Positions 9,282-17,203 of a stretch of 64,000 nucleotides of DNA are shown here, piece by piece. The notes under the pieces are model-generated. The model was not told the origin of the DNA, made no database searches, and was given only the letters and a program-made list of their open reading frames with translations. The DNA comes from Propioniciclava flava (GTDB lineage: Bacteria; Actinomycetota; Actinomycetes; Propionibacteriales; Propionibacteriaceae): NCBI RefSeq assembly GCF_004126535.1, contig NZ_PPCV01000005.1, positions 62,001-126,000 on the forward strand, written 5' to 3'. The position numbers and the translations under genes are program-made. The stretch's first letter is position 1. Every line of letters begins with the position of its first letter.

Positions 9282-10061
9282 GTGTCAACGCTCGTGTTCG
9301 TGCATGCCCATCCCGACGATGAGGCCAGCCAGACCTCCGGAACCATCGCTCGCGCTGTCGCGCGCGGCGACCGTGTGGTGATCGTTTACGCCACCGACGG
9401 TAACCAAGGCACGCTGCCCGAAGGGCAGGCGGGATCCTTGGCCGACCTGCGCCACCGCGAGGCTGAAGCGTCCGCGGAGATCACCGGGGCACAACGTCTG
9501 GTGTGGCTGCCGTACCACGACTCGGGAATGCGCGGGTGGGAGTGCAACACCGCCGAGGGTGCCTTCATGCAGGCCGACGTCGACGTGGTGGCCCGCCAGA
9601 TCGCTGACGTGCTGGACGCCGAGAACGCGGACGCCGTGATCGGGTACGACTGGCACGGCGGCTACGGGCACCCCGACCACATTCAGGTTCACCGCGTGAC
9701 GCGGCGGGCTGCCGATCTGGCGGCCCGGACCCCGAGGTACCTCGAAGTCAGCATGAACCGCGACCGGATGCGCAGCTTCGCTGCCGCGGCGGCTGCGGCG
9801 GGCTTCGAGGAGTGGGATGTTGACGCGCCGATGGACGATGGCAACCCCGTCGGCACGCCGCAGGCGCACCTCAATTGGGCGGTCGACATCAGCGACGAAC
9901 TGCCGATCAAACGGGCAGCGTTGGCCGCCCACGCCAGCCAGCCCGATGCGGCCGGCATGCTGCAACTGCCGCCCGAGGCCTTTTCGGCGATGCTGGGCGT
10001 CGAGCACTACCTCGAACCGACCCGCGAGCCCGGCATGGTCGAGGCCTGGCCCTTCGACTGA
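9282..10061 (+). CDS. PIG-L family N-acetylglucosaminyl deacetylase-like protein
   Basis: This 259-residue protein has the PIG-L/LmbE zinc signature AHPDDE at residues 8-13 and the later zinc-ligand motif HPDH in GYDWHGGYGHPDH. In actinobacteria the family includes MshB and Mca, which handle mycothiol precursors and conjugates, but the specific member cannot be assigned here. The GTG start was chosen because the fold begins at once (VSTLVFVHAHPDD). There is no Shine-Dalgarno site; a CACAGT hexamer 7 nt upstream could be the -10 box of a leaderless transcript. Confidence 0.82.
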   Translation: MSTLVFVHAHPDDEASQTSGTIARAVARGDRVVIVYATDGNQGTLPEGQAGSLADLRHREAEASAEITGAQRLVWLPYHDSGMRGWECNTAEGAFMQADVDVVARQIADVLDAENADAVIGYDWHGGYGHPDHIQVHRVTRRAADLAARTPRYLEVSMNRDRMRSFAAAAAAAGFEEWDVDAPMDDGNPVGTPQAHLNWAVDISDELPIKRAALAAHASQPDAAGMLQLPPEAFSAMLGVEHYLEPTREPGMVEAWPFD

Positions 10062-10079
10062 CGCCGCTACTGCGCGGCG
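10062..10079. terminator. Short hairpin between convergent genes
   Basis: A 6-bp GC stem (CGCCGC / GCGGCG, loop TACTGC) lies in the 24-bp gap between the convergent PIG-L and HAD genes. There is no U-tract. It may serve both directions. Confidence 0.4.
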
Positions 10080-10085
10080 CGGCTC

Positions 10086-10700
10086 TCAGCCGGAGAGCAC
10101 CCCGCGGTGGACCAGCTCACGTCGCAGCCCCTCGGCATCGAGGAAGTGGTGAGTGACATACCCCACCTGCGCGGCCGCCTCGATGTTGGCCTGTGAGTCG
10201 TCCACGAAAAGGGTGGACGCAGGGGCCAGCCCGAACCGGGTCGCCGCCAACTGGAAGATCGCCGGGTCAGGCTTCGCGAGGCCGACCTCGCCGGAGACGA
10301 TCACGTCGTGCAAGCGGTCGATCACGGGGGCCATAGCTCGGGGCACGGTGAAGTTCTCCGCCCACCAGTTCGACAGACCGTACACGGGCAGTCCCGCAGC
10401 CTGGAGTTCGCCAATCACTTCCGTGGTGCCAGGCATGGGGCCCGGAACGCAGCGGGCGAAGTTGCGCACATACGTGTCGAAGGCGGTGCGAACCTCCGGC
10501 ATCTCCGCGTCGATCCGGACGCGCATGTCGGCGATCCGCAGCCCCGCGTCGGCCTCGGCGTTCAACGCCCAGAACCGGTCGTGGTGAGCGAAGGCGTCGA
10601 CCGCTTGCTTGTCGAGTTCTCCCTGAAGGGGAAGGCGTGGATCCCACTGCACGATCACCTGGGCCACGTCGAAGATGACCGCTCGAATCGGCTGTGTCAC
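10086..10700 (-). CDS. HAD-superfamily hydrolase (YihX-like)
   Basis: This 204-residue phosphatase-type HAD protein has the N-terminal nucleophile motif VIFDVAQVIVQWDPR, motif II GLSNWW, the motif III Lys in GLAKPDPAIF and motif IV FVDDS. As in YihX-like members, the second Asp of the usual DxD is not at +2, and WDPR follows the first strand. Family members dephosphorylate small phosphorylated metabolites. It starts 4 bp inside the end of nadE, so the two are probably cotranscribed. Substrate unknown. Confidence 0.85.
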   Translation of the reverse strand: MTQPIRAVIFDVAQVIVQWDPRLPLQGELDKQAVDAFAHHDRFWALNAEADAGLRIADMRVRIDAEMPEVRTAFDTYVRNFARCVPGPMPGTTEVIGELQAAGLPVYGLSNWWAENFTVPRAMAPVIDRLHDVIVSGEVGLAKPDPAIFQLAATRFGLAPASTLFVDDSQANIEAAAQVGYVTHHFLDAEGLRRELVHRGVLSG

Positions 10701-12733
10701 GGGACGTTCCTTTCCAGATCATCGAGCCACAGCCGGGCGGAGGCGTCCGAGGGCATGCGCCAGTCACCGCGTGGCGACAACGAGCCACCGCGCACCACCT
10801 TCGGGCCGTTGGGCAGCGCGGAGCGCTTGAACTGGGCAAAGCCGAAGAAGCGGCTGCAAAAAACGCCGAGCCACTTCTTGATCGTGGGCAGGTCGTAGGA
10901 GACCTGCTCGCTGGCCGGGAACCCAGCCGGCCAAGCGCCGAGGGTCGCATCACCCCACGCATGCTCGGCGAGGAACGCGATCTTGCTGGGCGTCATGCCA
11001 TGGCGCAAGACGTAGTACAGCGTGAAGTCCTGCAAGTTGTACGGCCCGATCGAATCCTGGGTCGACTGCGGCTTGGCGCCCTCGACCGTGGGGACCAGTT
11101 CGGGCGTGATCTCGGTGTTGAGGATCGACGTGAGGACCGCGTCGGCGCGGTCGCCGAACAGGTCCGAGGCGATCACCCAACGGATCAAGTGCTGCATCAG
11201 GGTCTTCGGCACGCCGCCGTTGACGTTGTAGTGGCTCATCTGATCCCCGACCCCGTAGGTGCACCACCCCAGGGCCAATTCCGACAGGTCCCCGGTGCCC
11301 AGCACGATGCCGCCGCGCTGGTTCGCGATCCGGAACAAGAAGTCGGTGCGCATGCCCGCTTGAACGTTCTCGAAGGTGACGTCATAGACGGGCTGACCGT
11401 CGGCGAACGGGTGCCCGATCTCCTCCAACAAGGCGCGGCAGGCGCCGGTGATATCGAGGGTTTCAAAGCTGACGCCGAGGGCTTGTGCGAGTTCGGTGGC
11501 GTTGGTGCGGGTGTGGTCGCTGGTGGCGAACCCGGGCATCGTGAACGCGAGGACGTCGGTGCGCGGACGTCCGAGGCGGTCCATCACCTGGGCGGCCACG
11601 AGCAGGGCGTGGGTCGAGTCCAACCCCCCGGACACGCCGATGACGACCTTCGGCTGGCCGATCGATCGCAGCCGCTGCTCCAGCCCGGCGACCTGAATGC
11701 TGTACGCCTCGTAGCAGTCTTGTGCCAGCCGCTGCGGGTCGGCGGGGACGAAGGGGAAGCGGGCAACGGGGCGTCGCAATCCCAGGTCGCCGCTGGGGGG
11801 CTGGAGGGCGAACTCGACCGTCCGGTAGCTGCCGGTTCGTTCACCGTGGACGCGGCGGTTGTCGTCGAAAGTGCCTTGACGCAGCCGCTCCTGACCCAAA
11901 GTGCCCAGGTCGACGTCGGCGACGGACGCGCGCGGTCCGCGCGGGAACCGCTCGGACTCGGCCAGTAGAGTCCCGCTTTCGTAGATCATCGTCTGGCCGT
12001 CCCACGCCAGGTCGGTGCTCGACTCGCCTTCCCCGCCGGCCGCGTACAGGTAGGCGGCCAGGTAGCGCGCCGATCCGGACGCACACAGCAGGTGCCGGTC
12101 GACCGATTTGGCCACGGTGATGGGCGAGCCGGAGATGTTGGCGATGACGGTGGCCCCGGCGAGGGCCGCCTCTGCGGCAGGGGGGACCGGCACCCACATG
12201 TCTTCGCAGATTTCGACGGCCAAGACGAAGCCGGGCACATCGACCGCCGAAAACAGCAGGTCGGGGCCGAAGGGGGCGTCCTGACCGGCCACGGCGATCT
12301 CTCCGGTGACGTCCTCGCCAGAGGCGAGCGTGCGGGCCTCGTAGAACTCTCGGTAGGTAGGCAAGTAGACCTTGGGCACGACCCCCAGCACCTGGCCGCG
12401 ATGGATGACGACCGCGCAGTTGTAGACACGATTGAGGCTGCGCAGCGGCGCCCCGACGACGAGCACCGGGCCGAGATCGAGGGACGCGGCGACGAGGTCG
12501 GCCAACGCGGCCTGGACTCCGTCCAGTACCGCATCCTGCAAGACGAGGTCGTCGATCGAGTAGCCGACCATGCACATCTCGGGGAACACCACCAGGCGCG
12601 CACCGTCGGCGTCCAGCCGCGTCGCTTCGGCCAGCACCGCTGCCCCGTTCGCGGCGGGCTCCACGAGCTTCAATGGGAACGTCGCGGCGGCGACGCGCAC
12701 GAAACCGTGGGCGTAGAGGTTGCGGAAATCCAT
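10697..12733 (-). CDS. nadE: Glutamine-dependent NAD+ synthetase
   Basis: This 678-residue two-domain enzyme performs the last step of NAD+ synthesis, converting nicotinate adenine dinucleotide with glutamine as amide donor. The N-terminal glutaminase (nitrilase fold) shows its Glu-Lys-Cys triad in VFPEMCMVGYS, VVPKVYLPTYREF and EICEDMW. The synthetase domain shows the PP-loop VIGVSGGLDST near residue 370, and GTGDLSELALGW. The length is normal for the long actinobacterial type. It forms an operon with the HAD gene. Confidence 0.95.
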   Translation of the reverse strand: MDFRNLYAHGFVRVAAATFPLKLVEPAANGAAVLAEATRLDADGARLVVFPEMCMVGYSIDDLVLQDAVLDGVQAALADLVAASLDLGPVLVVGAPLRSLNRVYNCAVVIHRGQVLGVVPKVYLPTYREFYEARTLASGEDVTGEIAVAGQDAPFGPDLLFSAVDVPGFVLAVEICEDMWVPVPPAAEAALAGATVIANISGSPITVAKSVDRHLLCASGSARYLAAYLYAAGGEGESSTDLAWDGQTMIYESGTLLAESERFPRGPRASVADVDLGTLGQERLRQGTFDDNRRVHGERTGSYRTVEFALQPPSGDLGLRRPVARFPFVPADPQRLAQDCYEAYSIQVAGLEQRLRSIGQPKVVIGVSGGLDSTHALLVAAQVMDRLGRPRTDVLAFTMPGFATSDHTRTNATELAQALGVSFETLDITGACRALLEEIGHPFADGQPVYDVTFENVQAGMRTDFLFRIANQRGGIVLGTGDLSELALGWCTYGVGDQMSHYNVNGGVPKTLMQHLIRWVIASDLFGDRADAVLTSILNTEITPELVPTVEGAKPQSTQDSIGPYNLQDFTLYYVLRHGMTPSKIAFLAEHAWGDATLGAWPAGFPASEQVSYDLPTIKKWLGVFCSRFFGFAQFKRSALPNGPKVVRGGSLSPRGDWRMPSDASARLWLDDLERNVP

Positions 12734-12777
12734 GGCTTCAGCATGGCATGTCGGCGCTCGCGTCCGGGCGGGCGGGG

Positions 12778-14196
12778 TCAGTCGTTGCGGCGGACCTGCT
12801 GGAGCACGGCGCGTCGCCGGAGCGGACGCGTGGCCTCAGCTGCCAAGAGGGTGAGAACCACGGCGGCCACGACTGTGGCGAGCAGAATGATGCCGCTGGA
12901 CGTGCTCCACATGAACAGGTCGGGCTTGGTGGTCAGCGCGGGCAGACCGACCAGCACTCCGAGGGTGAGCGAGATCAGTAAGGTCCCCAGGAGGGGCACA
13001 AGCACTTGATGCCTGCGGGCAGCAGCATCCACCCCCGGCTCGACACCCATGCGGTCCAGGGCAACGAGTTCGTCGCTGCGATCGACCACATCGGAGGCCT
13101 GCGCCAGGGCGGTTGAGGTGGCACCGACGAGGAGCGCGATCACCAAGGTGAGCAGGGCGCCATTGCGGATGTCGAGCATCACCATGGCGTTCACCTCGCT
13201 CATGCCCTGGAACTGGCTGCCGTCGGTCGGCACAACCGCGACGGCGCCAGCGATGATGCCGATCAAGGCGATGGAGGACACGTTGCGCCACGCCGCGCGT
13301 GGGTCCGCGACGATGCGACGCATCGCGATGAGCCGGGCCGGGTTGCCCGTGACGACGCCCATCCGGGCCAAGGTCTGCAGCAACCAGGGCGCGAACAGGT
13401 TCAACAGCCCGATTCCCAGCGCGAGGACGCCGAACAGGATCGCGCCGACCACCATCGCGCCAACCGGAATCCGGATCACGAAGGAGAGGACACCGACGGC
13501 CACGACGGCCCCCAGCAAGGCGAGGACGCGGCTGCGCGACAGGGGCGGAGCTGTGGTCTGGCGTGCTACGCCGAGAGGGGAGATGCTCACCCGGGTGAGC
13601 CCGAAGGCCGTCGAGAGCGCCGCTAACCCCAGCAACACGACCACGACGGCGAGCCACAGCCACCAGGGCATGAGGAGTTCCACGGCACCGATGTGTTGGT
13701 TCTGGAAGGACAACAGCATCAGGGCGGGGATGGTGGCCACCCAGGCCAGGGCCCCGAGCACGATCCCGGCGAGTGCCTGGACCAGGCTCTCCACGACGGA
13801 CATGCCGACGATCTCTCCGCTGGTCATCCCGATGAGGCGCAGGGACGCCAAGCGCCGGGCGCGTCCGCGGGCGCCCAGCCGCGCCGCCGCGCCGCCCAGG
13901 GTCAAGATCGGGACGATGAGCAGGGCGCAGGCAACCAGCGCCAAGATCACGTAGGTGGATCCGAACATGTCGGCGAAGGAGGGCATGGTGGCGGAGCCGG
14001 TCTTTTGTGCGGCCAGCCATGCGGAGGGGAACTCGAGGCGTCGGAAGAACATCCACGTCCCCGAAGCGACGACGAAGGCCAACCAGGACGCCACCCCGTA
14101 GGCGACCAAGGCGAAGGCGTCCAGGGCGCCGGTGCCCTTGGGGTCGCGCAGCCGTGCCGTGGCGAGCCTGGTGGATAAGGCGAGCGTGTTCGCCAT
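12778..14196 (-). CDS. ABC transporter permease, FtsX-like
   Basis: This 472-residue membrane protein has about eight to ten hydrophobic helices and the FtsX-like pattern: a first block of helices, then RLGARGRARRLASLRLIGMTSGEI, a coupling segment that contacts the ATPase. A second half repeats this with RRIVADPRAAWRNVSSIALIGI and RSDELVALDRMGVEPG. Its start follows a strong AGGAGG, 3 bp after the ATPase gene. Such pairs export lipids or peptides or confer antimicrobial-peptide resistance. The adjacent divergent two-component system suggests inducible control. Confidence 0.85.
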   Translation of the reverse strand: MANTLALSTRLATARLRDPKGTGALDAFALVAYGVASWLAFVVASGTWMFFRRLEFPSAWLAAQKTGSATMPSFADMFGSTYVILALVACALLIVPILTLGGAAARLGARGRARRLASLRLIGMTSGEIVGMSVVESLVQALAGIVLGALAWVATIPALMLLSFQNQHIGAVELLMPWWLWLAVVVVLLGLAALSTAFGLTRVSISPLGVARQTTAPPLSRSRVLALLGAVVAVGVLSFVIRIPVGAMVVGAILFGVLALGIGLLNLFAPWLLQTLARMGVVTGNPARLIAMRRIVADPRAAWRNVSSIALIGIIAGAVAVVPTDGSQFQGMSEVNAMVMLDIRNGALLTLVIALLVGATSTALAQASDVVDRSDELVALDRMGVEPGVDAAARRHQVLVPLLGTLLISLTLGVLVGLPALTTKPDLFMWSTSSGIILLATVVAAVVLTLLAAEATRPLRRRAVLQQVRRND

Positions 14197-14199
14197 GGC

Positions 14200-14904
14200 T
14201 CAGGCCTCCTGACGCGTGTCGGAATGCACGAGGGCGTCGCGGATCTCGATCAGGCGACCGCACCAGTGCGCGACGTGCACGTCATGGGTGACGACGACCA
14301 GCGTCGAGCCCGTCGAACGTGCCGTGGTCGTGAGCACTTGCATGACCTCGTGCCCGGTGGCCTGGTCGAGCGCGCCGGTGGGTTCGTCGGCGAAGATGAC
14401 CGCCGGATTATGGACCAACGCCCGGGCGATGGCCACACGCTGGGCCTGTCCGCCGGAGAGTTCCCCTGGGCGACGACCCACCATCGATTCCAGACCGAGC
14501 CGTGCGAGCCATTCGTCGGCGCGGCGTAGCGCCTCGGCCCGCGGGACGTTGTCGAGCAGGAGCGGCAACGCCACGTTCTCGCGGGCCGGCAGTTCCCCGA
14601 TCAACTGACCGTCTTGGAACACGAAACCGAAGCGGTCGCGGCGCAGACGTGAGCGTTGCGCGTCCGAGAGTTGCGAGACGGGCAGATGACCCAGGGTGAC
14701 CTCCCCTTCGTCGGGGGGAAGGATCCCAGACAGGCAGTGCAGCAGCGTCGACTTGCCCGACCCCGAGGGCCCCATGATCGCGACGCTCTCGCCGGGCTGC
14801 AGATCGAGCGTGACGCCCCCCAAGGCCACAACGGAGCCATAGCGCTTAACGAGGTTGCGGGCACTCAGGGTGCCGGTGACGGGAGTGACGCTGGTGGTGT
14901 TCAT
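14200..14904 (-). CDS. ABC transporter ATP-binding protein (MacB/LolD type)
   Basis: This 234-residue ATPase has Walker A GPSGSGKST, the signature LSGGQAQRVAIARAL, Walker B VIFADEPTGALD and the H-loop VVTHD. The FVFQDGQLIGELPARENV Q-loop is typical of the MacB/LolD group that powers FtsX-like permeases. The ATG at 14904 follows GAGG; longer frames run into the intergenic region shared with the kinase gene. It is first in the operon with the permease. Confidence 0.92.
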   Translation of the reverse strand: MNTTSVTPVTGTLSARNLVKRYGSVVALGGVTLDLQPGESVAIMGPSGSGKSTLLHCLSGILPPDEGEVTLGHLPVSQLSDAQRSRLRRDRFGFVFQDGQLIGELPARENVALPLLLDNVPRAEALRRADEWLARLGLESMVGRRPGELSGGQAQRVAIARALVHNPAVIFADEPTGALDQATGHEVMQVLTTTARSTGSTLVVVTHDVHVAHWCGRLIEIRDALVHSDTRQEA

Positions 14905-15021
14905 AGCCTCAACCCTGCCCGGACCAGTCGTCGCCCACCATGGGGCTAGAGCCCGTCGCGGGGGTGGAGTTAGCTCTACCCCCATCGGGCATCCGCAGCG
15001 CCACGCTGGCAAGATGAAAGC

Positions 15022-15786
15022 GTGTTCAGGCGTCGACGAGAGACCGTGGAGGAGGGGCCCGGCTATGCGGAGGCCGTGGAGCAACTCACGGCGTCACGGC
15101 GCACGATCGTGGAGGCCTTCGAGATCGAACGTGCGCGGATCGAGCGCGATCTGCACGACGGCGCTCAGCAGTTCATTGTCGCGTCGTCGATGAAGGTCGG
15201 TGAGGCGCTGTTGATGCTGGATGCGGCGCGTGCCAGCGGTGACTCGCCCGCACTGGCGGCCGTGGAGTCGCTCCTGGTTGAGGCTCAGCGCGACACCTCG
15301 GGGGCCTTGCGGACGCTGCGGGAGACCGTCCGAGGGGTGCATTCGCGGACGCTGACCGAGCGCGGTCTGGAAGCCGCCGTGCGGGAGTTAGGGGAGCGAT
15401 TCTCCGGCTCGTCTGATCCGGTCGACGTGCGGGTTCCTTTTCCGCTTCCGCCGCTGCCCGACGGCGTGGTGAGCAGCGCGTGGTTCTTCGCGTCGGAGGC
15501 GCTGACCAATGCCGCCAAGCACGCGCCGGGCGCCCATGTGAGCATCCTGGTCGTGGCCGACACCGCCCTTCATGTGAGCGTCGTCGATGATGGACCTGGT
15601 GGGGCCCTCTTGACCGGTGGACATGGGCTGGTCGGGATTCGGGAGCGGCTGCGGACCTTTGGGGGCGACCTGACGCTGAGCAGCCCGGTCGGCGGACCCA
15701 CGTCGGTGGTGGCGCGGATCCCGCTGCTGCTGCGGCATGGCGAGTCCGGGGTCACACCGCTGCAACCCGGGAAGGACAACCGATGA
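15022..15786 (+). CDS. Soluble sensor histidine kinase, HisKA_3 type
   Basis: This 254-residue kinase lacks any membrane segment. The dimerisation/phosphotransfer motif RIERDLHDGAQQ places the phospho-His at about residue 45. The HATPase domain has the N-box SEALTNAAKHA, G1 VDDGPGG and G2 GHGLVGIRERL. It overlaps its response regulator by ATGA. With no sensor domain it must read a cytoplasmic signal or a partner, and the divergent ABC transporter is the obvious candidate (inference). No clear Shine-Dalgarno site precedes the GTG. Confidence 0.88.
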   Translation: MFRRRRETVEEGPGYAEAVEQLTASRRTIVEAFEIERARIERDLHDGAQQFIVASSMKVGEALLMLDAARASGDSPALAAVESLLVEAQRDTSGALRTLRETVRGVHSRTLTERGLEAAVRELGERFSGSSDPVDVRVPFPLPPLPDGVVSSAWFFASEALTNAAKHAPGAHVSILVVADTALHVSVVDDGPGGALLTGGHGLVGIRERLRTFGGDLTLSSPVGGPTSVVARIPLLLRHGESGVTPLQPGKDNR

Positions 15787-16451
15787 AGGTCATTGTGGCC
15801 GACGACTCCGCCCTGCTGCGCGAGGGGATCGCGGGGCTGCTGGAACGCCAAGGCCATGAGGTCGTGGGGCGGGCCAGCGATGCAGATGACCTCCTCGCCC
15901 AGGTGGAGATGCATCACGCGGACGTCAACGTCGTCATCACCGACGTGCGGATGCCGCCCACCCTCACGGACGACGGCCTGCGTGCAGCGCTCAGGATCCG
16001 CGCCACCCATCCCGAGATCGCTCTGCTGCTGGTCAGCCAATACGTGGCGCCCGAGTATGCCCGCGAATTGTTCGATCATGACCGGGGTGGCCTTCCGGAT
16101 GCGGGCGCAGGCCTGGGCTACCTGTTGAAGGATCGCGTCGCTGAGGTCGCCGACTTCCTCCGTTCCCTGGCCGTGGTGGCGGCCGGTGGCGTCGTGGTGG
16201 ATCCGGACGTGGCGGCCCGTCTGATGCATCGCACGCCCTCGCGGCTGGGGTCGTTGACGCCGCGTGAGTTGGAGGTCCTGGAACTCATGGCGCGGGGCAA
16301 CTCCAACACGCGGATTGGCGAGGCCTTGTTCCTGTCTGCCGGTGCGGTCAGCAAACATGTGGCCAACATCTTCACCAAGCTGAATCTGGGACCGGGCCAG
16401 GACAACCGACGCGTCCGCGCGGTCTTGGCATTCCTGTCCGCCGGGGAGTAA
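15783..16451 (+). CDS. LuxR/NarL-family response regulator
   Basis: This 222-residue regulator has a receiver domain with the acidic pair at D7/D8, phosphoacceptor D54 (VVITDVRMPP) and the conserved Lys in GYLLKDRV. The C-terminal LuxR helix-turn-helix reads LTPRELEVLELMARGNSN and LSAGAVSKHVANIF. The receiver carries a short extra loop (FDHDRGGLPDAGAG) before the Lys. It forms a two-component pair with the kinase just upstream and probably controls the divergent ABC operon. Confidence 0.9.
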   Translation: MKVIVADDSALLREGIAGLLERQGHEVVGRASDADDLLAQVEMHHADVNVVITDVRMPPTLTDDGLRAALRIRATHPEIALLLVSQYVAPEYARELFDHDRGGLPDAGAGLGYLLKDRVAEVADFLRSLAVVAAGGVVVDPDVAARLMHRTPSRLGSLTPRELEVLELMARGNSNTRIGEALFLSAGAVSKHVANIFTKLNLGPGQDNRRVRAVLAFLSAGE

Positions 16452-16551
16452 GGGGAACCAGTGGCGCTTCGATTCAGGGGCGCCCGATTGTCCGAGGGAC
16501 AATGGAAGGCGACGGGTGAATCGCGGGTAGCGCTGCCCGAGGAAAGGTGTT

Positions 16552-16557
16552 TATAGT
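16552..16557 (+). promoter_or_regulatory. Candidate -10 box (TATAGT) for the small secreted protein
   Basis: TATAGT lies about 100 bp before the 28-bp repeat. There is no clear -35. If used, transcription would begin at the base of the 16562-16585 hairpin, so the hairpin and the C10 tract would lie in the leader. Confidence 0.4.
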
Positions 16558-16561
16558 GAAG

Positions 16562-16585
16562 CGGGCCTCCCTTCTGTGAGGCCCG
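16562..16585 (+). terminator. Hairpin after the response regulator gene
   Basis: An 8-bp stem (CGGGCCTC / GAGGCCCG) with an 8-nt loop is followed by TCCTATCT. It may terminate the kinase-regulator transcript, or be the leader hairpin of the next gene if the TATAGT at 16552 is a promoter. Confidence 0.5.
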
Positions 16586-16594
16586 TCCTATCTA

Positions 16595-16604
16595 CCCCCC
16601 CCCC
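16595..16604 (+). repeat. Homopolymeric C10 tract
   Basis: Ten consecutive C residues lie in the noncoding stretch before the small secreted protein. Such tracts are prone to slippage. It sits about 50 bp upstream of the 28-bp tandem repeat. Confidence 0.9.
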
Positions 16605-16654
16605 TCTCCATCACCCCTCGCAACCCCGTTGCGGATGGAAAGCGAAAGGACCAC

Positions 16655-16711
16655 CCCATGAAGAAGCTTCGCCATGCCCTCGCCCATGAAGAAGCTTCGC
16701 CATGCCCTCGC
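16655..16711 (+). repeat. 28-bp tandem duplication over the start codon
   Basis: The stretch 16655-16683 is repeated without mismatch at 16683-16711 (period 28 bp, matching over 29 positions). Each copy holds an ATG followed by AAGAAGCTTCGC. Because 28 is not a multiple of 3, the two ATGs (16658 and 16686) are in different frames. The good ribosome site AAAGGA (16645-16650) is 7 nt before the first ATG only. Confidence 0.95.
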
Positions 16712-17051
16712 GGCCGGAATCGCGACCGTCGCGTTGATCGGTAGCGCCGTCGTCACCGCACCGGCCGTGCAGGCCCAAATGATCGGCGACGGCGTCACCG
16801 CCCCCACGCACGACACAACCTTGGCGGTCATCCCGCTGTGCAGCCCCCTGAGCGCCCTGCGCTGGCTGAATGCCAACTTCCGGGATCACGGGCGAGACAT
16901 CGCCCACTACCGGGTGACGCTGCGTACCCCCTTCGATGTCATCGAGTACGCGTATGCCGACGGGGCCTTCCATCTGCCCGCCACGGTTCGCACGCTGAGC
17001 GGGTTCACCCAGTTCCGGACCTATTGCACGCTCAGCTACAGCCCTCGCTGA
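16686..17051 (+). CDS. Small secreted protein, unknown function
   Basis: From the second repeat copy the product is 121 residues with a Sec signal peptide (MKKLRHALAAGIATVALIG... ending in APAVQAQ, cleavage near residue 30). The mature part has about 90 residues and two Cys (IPLCSPLSALRW and TYCTLSYS) that could form a disulfide. No family is recognised. An in-frame ATG at 16674 would add four residues. The ATG best placed behind the ribosome site (16658) opens another frame that stops after 28 codons at 16742, so translation is probably weak or depends on reinitiation. Confidence 0.7.
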   Translation: MKKLRHALAAGIATVALIGSAVVTAPAVQAQMIGDGVTAPTHDTTLAVIPLCSPLSALRWLNANFRDHGRDIAHYRVTLRTPFDVIEYAYADGAFHLPATVRTLSGFTQFRTYCTLSYSPR

Positions 17052-17090
17052 TCGTCATGAATCGGCGCTGAATTGCGTCGATGTCTCATG

Positions 17091-17132
17091 AATGGTGGGC
17101 TCGCGGGCCTTCGCGGCCGCGAGCCCACCATT
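17091..17132 (+). terminator. Long hairpin terminator after the small secreted protein
   Basis: A perfect 16-bp stem (17091-17106 with 17117-17132, arms AATGGTGGGCTCGCGG and its complement) has a 10-nt loop, followed by GGCTTTCCC. It lies about 40 bp after the stop at 17051. Confidence 0.75.
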
Positions 17133-17203
17133 GGCTTTCCCTTGCTTCCTGGCATGGGGACGCGGAGAAGCGCAAACAAGGTGATGCAGAGAATGAGGAG
17201 ATT

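Noticed and set aside
10650-10700. HAD protein seen as inactive because the second Asp of DxD is missing
   Set aside because: YihX-type members also have FDLGNV-like sequence there, so absence of DxD at this place does not imply loss of activity.
16658-16744. The 28-codon frame from the first repeat ATG as a real peptide gene
   Set aside because: It exists only because of the tandem duplication, and its sequence past the repeat is the secreted protein read in a wrong frame.
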